Source of the DNA: Xanthobacteraceae bacterium
Lineage (GTDB): Bacteria > Pseudomonadota > Alphaproteobacteria > Rhizobiales > Xanthobacteraceae
DNA length: 6,398 nt
Reading direction: 5' to 3'
Assembly (NCBI GenBank): GCA_030037185.1
Contig: JASHRR010000058.1
Location: forward strand, 1 to 6,398
Part shown: in pieces, positions 1 through 4,353 of the stretch
Numbering within the stretch: the first letter of the stretch is position 1
Layout of the letters: every line of letters starts with the position of its first letter
Translations under genes and position numbers: made by a program
The notes under the pieces: generated by a model
The model's input: only the letters and a program-made list of their open reading frames with translations
Database searches by the model: none
Told to the model about the DNA's origin: nothing

Positions 1-1152
1 CAAGATCGTCTCGGCAGAAGCAAGCTCGCCCTCGGCTTGCGAAACCTTAGCTTCGATGTCGCTGCGTCGACCCGCGCTCTCTTCCGCCTCGCTCCGGAGC
101 GTCTTTTCCTCGGTGGTAAGGCGCGCCAGCGCGGCTTCAGCATCTGCGGCAAGTGCCTGCTCTCGTTCGCTGTCGGTGACGAGCTGCGTCAGCTGCAAGG
201 CGAGTTCGGCAAGCCGATCCTTGGTGCGCTCTTCCTCGCGGTCGAGCTCCTGCCTGGCAACATTGAGCCGATGCACCGTGGCCCCGGCGCGCGCTTCTGC
301 CTCGCGCAGGCTGGGTAGCTCCGCCGCGACCAGCGCCTGGCGCTTGGAGGCTTCCGCCTCTGTTGCGGTGCGCTGCGCAACGGAACGCAGGCACAGGTCT
401 TTTGCGTGTTGGGCTTCGGCCACCTCAACTTTCGCCGCCGTCCACCGCACGTGATAAAGCGTTGCCTCGCACTTGCGCACTTCGGCAGAGACCGCGCGAT
501 ACCGCGCTGCCTCCCGCGCTCGTTTCTTCAACTCGTCCACCTGGTCGGCGAGTTGGCCGATGACGTCTTCGAGGCGCAAGAGGTTGGCTTCCGTCGCTTT
601 GATGCGTAGTTCGGCCTCGTAGCGACGCGCGCGTAGGCCAGCAACGCCGGCCGCTTCCTCCAGCACGTGGCGGCGCTGCTCAGGCTTGGCCTGGATGATT
701 TCACCGATACGCCCCTGGTGCACCAGCGCCGGCGATCGTGCCCCGGTGCAGGCGTCGGCGAACACCACTTGCACGTCGTGGGCGCGTACCTCGCGGCTAT
801 TGATGCTGTAGGTAGAGCCGCCCTCGCGGTCGATGCGGCGCGCGATCTCGAGAGTGTCAGAGTCGTTGAAAGCGGCCGGCGCGGAACGATCAGAATTGTC
901 AATCCGGACCGCTACCTCGGCGTTGTTGCGGGCTGCACGGCTGCTCGAGCCGGAGAAAATCACATCATCCATGGAGGAGGCCCGCATCGATTTGAACGAG
1001 GATTCGCCCATGACCCACTTGATCGCTTCAACCAGGTTTGATTTGCCACAGCCATTCGGCCCGACCACGCCGGTGAGCCCTGGCTCTATAAGGAAATCGG
1101 TCGGATCGGCGAATGACTTGAATCCGACCAAACGCAACTGCGTAAGCTTCAT
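1..1152 (-). CDS. smc: SMC chromosome-segregation ATPase, N-terminal part (runs off the left edge)
   Basis: This is the first 384 residues of an SMC protein. The frame is open to base 1, so the C-terminal part (hinge, returning coil, Walker B/signature head) lies outside. SMC dimers form the core of bacterial condensin and organise and segregate DNA using ATP. Visible parts: the N-terminal head strand with FKSF at about residues 11-14, Walker A GPNGCGKSN at 31-39, an R-loop-like segment with Arg57, MDDVIFSGS at 61-69, and the Q-loop region LVHQGRIGEII at 143-153. EAAGVAGLRARR at 166-177 marks the exit from the head. From about residue 178 on, the chain is rich in Ala, Glu, Arg, Leu and Gln, as expected for the ascending coiled coil. 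The ATG is preceded by GAGG about 8 nt upstream. Family identity is near certain. Whether it is the organism's only SMC is unknown. The stretch looks GC-richer than the genes to its right. A fluoride riboswitch and terminators lie upstream on the same strand. Confidence 0.95.
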   Translation of the reverse strand, partial: MKLTQLRLVGFKSFADPTDFLIEPGLTGVVGPNGCGKSNLVEAIKWVMGESSFKSMRASSMDDVIFSGSSSRAARNNAEVAVRIDNSDRSAPAAFNDSDTLEIARRIDREGGSTYSINSREVRAHDVQVVFADACTGARSPALVHQGRIGEIIQAKPEQRRHVLEEAAGVAGLRARRYEAELRIKATEANLLRLEDVIGQLADQVDELKKRAREAARYRAVSAEVRKCEATLYHVRWTAAKVEVAEAQHAKDLCLRSVAQRTATEAEASKRQALVAAELPSLREAEARAGATVHRLNVARQELDREEERTKDRLAELALQLTQLVTDSEREQALAADAEAALARLTTEEKTLRSEAEESAGRRSDIEAKVSQAEGELASAETIL

Positions 1153-1353
1153 GCTGCTTGCCTCGGAGGCTTCCTACCGCGTTCGCCGGCCGATGGCTGA
1201 CATCGACCACACGAGCGCCGGTTGGGCCCATCTTTCTTTCGAGGCGGATATGCGTGGGAACTTTCGCCCGATCGCTGATCGAGCGTTGCCTTACGTGCGA
1301 GGGATAAGCAATCGCATGGCGACGCTCTCCAACGATGGCTCTCAGCCAGCGGC

Positions 1354-1379
1354 AAACAAAACCCACCTTTCGGTGGGTT
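1354..1379 (-). terminator. Second rho-independent terminator in the smc leader
   Basis: On the minus strand AACCCACC (1379-1372) pairs perfectly with GGTGGGTT (1367-1360) around a GAAA tetraloop. It is followed by a T-rich run (TTTTGTTT, overlapping the stem end). This is a textbook intrinsic terminator in the minus direction. It lies about 10 nt past the riboswitch's own terminator hairpin and about 200 nt before the smc start, so transcripts reaching smc from the riboswitch promoter must pass two terminators. It could instead be a general stop for readthrough from the genes to the right. Confidence 0.75.
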
Positions 1380-1380
1380 C

Positions 1381-1418
1381 CGAAAATGACCCCACCGCGA
1401 CTATCCGCGGTAGGAGTC
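1381..1418 (-). terminator. Riboswitch expression-platform terminator, mutually exclusive with the aptamer
   Basis: GACTCC-T-ACCGCG (1418-1406) can pair with CGCGGT-GGGGTC (1399-1388): 12 base pairs including one G·T, with one bulged T and a GATAGT loop. ATTTTCG follows. The 5' arm begins with the GACTCC that forms the aptamer pseudoknot, so aptamer and terminator cannot both form. Fluoride riboswitches are known as ON switches in which bound fluoride blocks a terminator, and this geometry fits. The T run is short (four), so termination may be incomplete. Confidence 0.75.
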
Positions 1419-1454
1419 ATCAGCCTTTCGGCACGTTAGGGCGACTCCATGCCC
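1410..1454 (-). ncRNA. Fluoride riboswitch (crcB RNA motif) upstream of smc
   Basis: The minus strand matches the fluoride aptamer layout. Stem GGGC (1454-1451)/GCCC (1442-1439) closes the 8-nt loop ATGGAGTC. A TAACG linker follows, then stem GCC/GGC (1432-1430/1425-1423) with a GAAA loop, then the conserved TGATGACTCCTAC end (1422-1410). The loop GGAGTC is perfectly complementary to GACTCC (1418-1413), giving the defining pseudoknot. A terminator overlapping the 3' arm follows. Known role: binds fluoride (through Mg2+) and turns on downstream genes. The first gene downstream on the strand is smc, about 260 nt away, which is an unusual target. The core 15 nt are identical to the second aptamer at 4057-4105. 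Confidence 0.9.
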
Positions 1455-1461
1455 GATTCGC

Positions 1462-1489
1462 ACGCTATCAAATTCGACTTAATCGTCAA
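1462..1489 (-). promoter_or_regulatory. Candidate promoter of the smc-side fluoride riboswitch
   Basis: On the minus strand TTGACG (1489-1484) is followed after 16 nt by TAGCGT (1467-1462). The -35 matches the housekeeping consensus at 5 of 6 positions. The -10 is poor (3 of 6). The predicted start falls near 1455, immediately before the first aptamer stem, which supports a dedicated promoter between the 145-aa gene and the aptamer. Inferred from position and consensus only. Confidence 0.4.
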
Positions 1490-1519
1490 GATGGGCGAGA
1501 ACATGGCCGCGCATCGTCA

Positions 1520-1957
1520 CTAAGGCGAAATCGGCCTTGTACTGTAGCAGATCGTCATCATATCAGCGGCGATCCGGCTTAACTCGTCAATGAGGCGCGT
1601 GATTTCGATTGCACCTTCAGGGCTGAGCGCACCATACCCACTCAAGTCTCTCGAGGACATTTCATCCAACGATATCTGCACGAACTCGATCGCGGTCTTG
1701 ATGGCAACGAGCGCGCTCGTTGAAGGTTTGACTCCAATCTGTTGCCGTACGAGGAAAAGTCGCAACACATCGCGAAAGCGCGCAATTTGCTCTCTCAGGG
1801 CAAGTTGCTGGCCTGTCGGGACGTCCAGCACATATTCGGGGCACAGTGCTCGAGCGTTCGCTTCGTCGGTCGTGGCCCTCAATGCGTTCTCCAGACTATG
1901 ATCCATATACTTGAAAGTTGCAAGCAGATGACGGGTTTGCGCCTCATTGAAGATCAT
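1520..1957 (-). CDS. Uncharacterised helical 145-aa protein
   Basis: I do not recognise a named family. The protein has 145 residues, is probably cytosolic (no signal peptide or membrane segment), and looks largely alpha-helical. Charged and hydrophobic residues alternate: an N-terminal helix (about 4-30), ALREQIARFRDVLRLFLVRQ (about 53-72), a helix around SALVAIKTAIEFVQISLDEM (about 81-100), a short GYGALSP turn (about 107-113), and a final helix EITRLIDELSRIAADMM. A strong Shine-Dalgarno, GGGAGGG (1969-1963), sits 5 nt before the ATG and decides the start. Codon use and the good ribosome site support a real gene. It lies between the usp gene (305-nt gap) and the smc-side riboswitch, so it may belong to the same stress region. 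That is a positional inference, not a function. Confidence 0.8.
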   Translation of the reverse strand: MIFNEAQTRHLLATFKYMDHSLENALRATTDEANARALCPEYVLDVPTGQQLALREQIARFRDVLRLFLVRQQIGVKPSTSALVAIKTAIEFVQISLDEMSSRDLSGYGALSPEGAIEITRLIDELSRIAADMMTICYSTRPISP

Positions 1958-2262
1958 GATTGCCCTCCCTTCGTGCCTTGTCTATCCGGGTGGGGTATTT
2001 CAGTGAATGCCGTCTGAATTGTCGATTATAAGGTCCGTGCAAAATAAGAGCAGAGCCGAAGGCCAAGAAACTCCCGGCAACGCAGCTGGCGAAGTTGGCA
2101 AACAGCCGTTGCATAGGAATATCCGTCTAAGATGACGACCCGTAATCGACAGATGATCAGTGAGCACTTTCGTTCCGACCATTCTCAGCGCGGGTCGGTA
2201 TGCAGCCGGGTGCGGGCGAGCACTCCCAAGCTCGGGACGCGCAATCTCCAATTGTCAGGTGC
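1958..2262. other. 305-nt gap between usp and the 145-aa gene
   Basis: No convincing gene is seen on either strand. On the minus strand it holds the end of the usp hairpin, an imperfect hairpin at 2077-2112 (GCAACG and GCTG paired with CAGC and CGTTGC around a 14-nt loop, two bases bulged, no clear T run), and a good -10 at 2025-2030. The likely reading is the 3' end of one transcription unit and the start of the next. Confidence 0.6.
2025..2030 (-). promoter_or_regulatory. Candidate -10 element for the 145-aa gene
   Basis: A perfect TATAAT reads on the minus strand about 68 nt before the ATG at 1957. No good TTGACA-like -35 is seen 16-18 nt upstream, so this is a weak call. It would give a leader of roughly 60 nt. 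Confidence 0.3.
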
Positions 2263-2281
2263 TCACTTCGCAATGAGCACC
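2258..2281 (-). terminator. Hairpin across the usp stop codon
   Basis: GGTGCTCA and TGAGCACC form a perfect 8-bp inverted repeat with an 8-nt loop. It includes the usp stop codon (2263-2265) and its last sense codons. On the minus strand no T run follows (TGACAATTGG), so it is not a standard intrinsic terminator. It may protect the 3' end or assist a factor-dependent stop. Confidence 0.35.
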
Positions 2282-2682
2282 GGACATGGAGCCAAGTTAA
2301 CGAGCCGGTCAGCGCGGCTGCCGATGAGCCTCTCGTACAGTGCTGAATGGCCTCGGGCGCCGATAACCAGTAGGTCCGCCTCAAGCTCGGTGGCAAGCTG
2401 GACGATATCGCGTACGGGGTGGCCTGCAACCACATGGGTGCGAAGCTTCACGTGGCGTTCCTCCGCCATCGCCCGGGCACGGTGAATGACATTGTGGAAG
2501 CGGCGGGCACCACTACCGGTTTCTTCTCTTACTTCTTCGATGAATTCAGGCATGTAGTCGATCTCTTCCACCGAGACCATGTGAAGCTCGGAATCATTCT
2601 GCTGAGCGATTGCCAGTGCGAGTGACAACGCATGGAACGCGGATTCAGAGCCGTCATTAGCATGCAGAATCTTGCTGAACAT
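2263..2682 (-). CDS. Universal stress protein, UspA family
   Basis: A single-domain UspA protein of 139 residues, the usual length. It starts MFSKILHANDGSESA, the first strand and Asp (residue 10) of the nucleotide-binding fold. Near the C-terminus it carries the ATP-binding pattern G-x2-G-x9-G-S: Gly108, Gly111, Gly121, Ser122 (GARGHSALYERLIGS). It ends in the last strand APCPVLIAK. The family consists of cytosolic dimeric proteins that raise survival under varied stresses, and those with this motif usually bind ATP. The chosen ATG has GGAG 7 nt upstream. An in-frame extension to 2805 exists but would overlap the antiporter gene. The gap to the antiporter stop is 52 nt on the same strand, so the two are probably cotranscribed from the fluoride-riboswitch leader. 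Usp genes are known neighbours of fluoride riboswitches. Confidence 0.95.
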   Translation of the reverse strand: MFSKILHANDGSESAFHALSLALAIAQQNDSELHMVSVEEIDYMPEFIEEVREETGSGARRFHNVIHRARAMAEERHVKLRTHVVAGHPVRDIVQLATELEADLLVIGARGHSALYERLIGSRADRLVNLAPCPVLIAK

Positions 2683-2734
2683 CGGATGTCTCCCGGTCAA
2701 TCGGCTTTTCTCCAAATCTGTCGTAGTGGGGTTA

Positions 2735-3919
2735 TCACGTCGGTTCGACCAGCTCTCTCGCGGACCCGGCTTGGGGCATGAGGTGCTGCGGAAGATAGTA
2801 AGCATTGGCGATGACCGTCGGAATCACGGCGGTCGCAATGACAGCGGCCACCAACGCCGAGTATTGACCCTGATTGATAATATCGTGGGACAAGCCGAAC
2901 AGGGCTGAGATCGTGCCGAAGGTGAGGCCCGTCGACATCAGGAGGGTGGTGTACATGGCCTCGTTGTGTCGCGAACCGAATTGCTTTGTCAGGGGATAAA
3001 CGCCGACGATCTTCGTGACGACTTTGACGACGAGAAAGAAAATAAAGGCCGCGGGCGCCGCAATCAGGGCCGGCACGGAGACGAACGACCCCGCGCGGAT
3101 GAAGTAGAACGGCGTCAGCAGTCCGAACGTGAGTGTGCGCAATCGTCTGACCAGGGCATGGTCCTTTCCTACAGTGCCGGCGAGAACCATTCCGATGAGA
3201 TAAGCTGGAAGCACGGCCTCGCTGTCGGCCCAAGTGGCAAGCGCTCCCATGCCAAGGAGACACAGAAGGAGAAATTTCGTTTCCATTTCAGAGGGTCGCT
3301 TGCCGTATAGTCTGAAAAAGTGCCGCGTGAGCCAGGGAAGAACCGCAAAAACCAACACGCCAGCAACAGCGAAGATCACCGTCTTCATTGTGAAGGGAGC
3401 AAAGATGAGCCCAAGCGCAACGACGGTGCCGAGATCGGTGACAAAGCACGCCGCCAAGATAGTCTTGCCATATTCGGTCGTATTGAAGCCGAATTCGATC
3501 ATCACAGCGTACACGACGGCTACCGAAGTTGTCGACATAGCGACGCCGGCAAGCCAACTTGCCATCAAGTCCCATCCAAGCAGAAAATGAGCGGCCCCGG
3601 CGCACCCTAGGAAGGGAAGAAAGAAGCTCCCGAGCCCAACGGCGGCCGCTTCTTTCCACTTTAGCCTGAAAACCTCCGGATCGAGCTCCGCGCCGGCCAG
3701 GAAGGTCAGGACTATAGCAGCAATACCGGCCAGGAATTTGACCCAAGACTCATCGGTGCCTAGCACGGACGAGCCGACCGCACCGCCGACAATCAATTGC
3801 GCGACCGTCCCGACGACGATCTCCGACAATGCGGTCGAGATGCGGAGCCAGACCGATAGCAGGCCCGCGATTATAGCGAGGCCTAACCACAACGTCGCAA
3901 GCGTCCAAACGTTCGTCAT
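2735..3919 (-). CDS. CPA2-type cation:proton antiporter (Na+/H+ exchanger family)
   Basis: 394 residues with about 11-13 hydrophobic membrane segments, the length of a core exchanger domain with no C-terminal nucleotide-binding (TrkA-N) domain such as KefB/KefC carry. Marks of the family: an N-terminal segment followed by SEIVVGTVAQLIVGG (about 32-46), FLAGAELDPEVF (73-84), the unwound-helix region STTSVAVVYAVM (129-140), the ion-site segment ACFVTDLGTVVALG (157-170), PFYFIRAGSFV (270-280), and lysines at 299 and 303 in the helix near the ion site. At the position where electrogenic relatives have Asp-Asp, this protein reads Thr161-Asp162. The ATG is set by GGAGG 7 nt upstream (in CTTGGAGGCTTG). 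An upstream in-frame ATG at 3973 has no such site and lies in the leader hairpin. It is the first gene after the fluoride riboswitch and is followed 52 nt later by usp. The substrate (Na+, K+ or another ion) cannot be read from sequence. Confidence 0.93.
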   Translation of the reverse strand: MTNVWTLATLWLGLAIIAGLLSVWLRISTALSEIVVGTVAQLIVGGAVGSSVLGTDESWVKFLAGIAAIVLTFLAGAELDPEVFRLKWKEAAAVGLGSFFLPFLGCAGAAHFLLGWDLMASWLAGVAMSTTSVAVVYAVMIEFGFNTTEYGKTILAACFVTDLGTVVALGLIFAPFTMKTVIFAVAGVLVFAVLPWLTRHFFRLYGKRPSEMETKFLLLCLLGMGALATWADSEAVLPAYLIGMVLAGTVGKDHALVRRLRTLTFGLLTPFYFIRAGSFVSVPALIAAPAAFIFFLVVKVVTKIVGVYPLTKQFGSRHNEAMYTTLLMSTGLTFGTISALFGLSHDIINQGQYSALVAAVIATAVIPTVIANAYYLPQHLMPQAGSARELVEPT

Positions 3920-3946
3920 GTACAAGCCTCCAAGCCGGTCGGAGTT

Positions 3947-3973
3947 AAATAACAAACACGCGCGCCCGCGCAC
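3947..3973 (-). terminator. Terminator-like hairpin in the antiporter leader
   Basis: On the minus strand GTGCGC (3973-3968) pairs with GCGCGT (3963-3958) around GGGC, using two G·T pairs. The T-rich GTTTGTTATTT follows. It sits between the aptamer and the antiporter start, and parallels the second terminator of the smc-side leader. It could be a second intrinsic stop or only a GC-rich leader structure. Confidence 0.4.
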
Positions 3974-4034
3974 TCGTTGCGGATACGCGCTCCATACAGT
4001 GCAGGCTCAGAGGCAGTGGGAGTACAAAGGAAGT

Positions 4035-4064
4035 CTCCTACCGACGCCAAGCGCCCGGCAGGAG
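4035..4064 (-). promoter_or_regulatory. Alternative hairpin competing with the fluoride aptamer (antiporter side)
   Basis: CTCCTGCCG (4064-4056) pairs over 9 bp, with one G·T, to CGGTAGGAG (4043-4035). A short inner stem (GCGC/GCGT) fits inside. The 5' arm overlaps the GACTCC pseudoknot arm of the aptamer, so the two structures exclude each other. Only a weak pyrimidine run (ACTTCCTTTG) follows. It is either a modest terminator or an arm of a multi-step switch. Confidence 0.6.
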
Positions 4065-4105
4065 TCATCAGCCTCATCGGCGGTTGCGGGGGGACCCCTT
4101 CCCTC
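4057..4105 (-). ncRNA. Fluoride riboswitch (crcB RNA motif) upstream of the antiporter-usp operon
   Basis: Minus-strand layout: stem GAGGG (4105-4101)/CCCCC (4092-4088), with one A·C mismatch, closes the 8-nt loop AAGGGGTC. GCAACC follows, then stem GCC/GGC (4081-4079/4073-4071) around GATGA, then TGATGACTCCTGCC (4070-4057). The loop GGGGTC pairs with GACTCC (4066-4061) with one G·U, giving the pseudoknot. The AACCGCC linker and GGCTGATGACTCCT end are close to the known consensus. The antiporter ATG lies about 140 nt downstream. Na+/H+ antiporters are known members of fluoride-riboswitch regulons, which supports both the RNA call and a fluoride-induced operon. Confidence 0.9.
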
Positions 4106-4353
4106 TCGTGTGAATTTATTTAGGGCAATAATTCTACGAAAGCAAGACTCGATTGGTTAGTGTTGGTCATGGGGGAATGCTTCATACGTTTAAGAGCCTG
4201 ACGGCGGTATAAAGCACATTTCTCCACGAACCAGGATGCGCCGACGCAGTGCTCGTCAGGAACCACGTCGGCGTAGCAGTAGGGCCAGGATTGTGGTGCG
4301 AAAGTTGCCGAGTTAACACTCGCGCCGTGCTATCATGTCGCGCTCAAATTTCG
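4106..4353. other. Gap between the ATPase gene and the antiporter riboswitch
   Basis: About 250 nt with no supportable gene. It holds a perfect 8-bp inverted repeat CGCCGACG/CGTCGGCG (4239-4246 and 4266-4273) with a 19-nt spacer. A short CGAGT/ACTCG hairpin lies nearer the ATPase stop. Neither is followed by a T run. The left end holds the candidate promoter of the antiporter leader. Confidence 0.5.
4131..4136 (-). promoter_or_regulatory. Candidate -10 of the antiporter-usp operon
   Basis: TAGAAT on the minus strand matches TATAAT at 5 of 6 positions and lies about 25 nt upstream of the first aptamer stem. No strong -35 is visible at 16-18 nt. An alternative pair, TTGCTT with TAAATA 17 nt apart, lies slightly downstream. 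Either would start the transcript just before the aptamer. Confidence 0.3.

Noticed and set aside
1028..1420. Minus-strand 130-codon open frame overlapping the smc start
   Set aside because: It is out of frame with smc, starts inside the riboswitch terminator, and has no recognisable domain. The smc frame with Walker A is clearly the real one.
833..1582. Plus-strand 249-codon open frame
   Set aside because: It lies antisense to smc, the riboswitch leader and the end of the 145-aa gene, shows no family features, and is explained by the GC-rich shadow of smc.
2683..2805. Longer usp start at 2805
   Set aside because: The extra 41 residues are low in secondary structure, would overlap the antiporter gene, and UspA proteins begin at the strand starting MFSKIL. 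The start at 2682 has a good ribosome site.
3920..3973. Longer antiporter start at 3973
   Set aside because: The extra 18 residues lie in the leader hairpin and lack a ribosome site, while the ATG at 3919 has GGAGG at ideal spacing.
1412..4074. The shared 15-mer (1412-1426 and 4060-4074) as a mobile-element or attachment-site repeat
   Set aside because: It is the conserved 3' core of the fluoride aptamer in both places. There are no inverted ends, target duplications, transposase or integrase genes in the window.
4120..4170. Minus-strand 16-codon leader peptide ending just before the antiporter riboswitch
   Set aside because: No ribosome binding site, and it would lie upstream of or across the candidate promoter.
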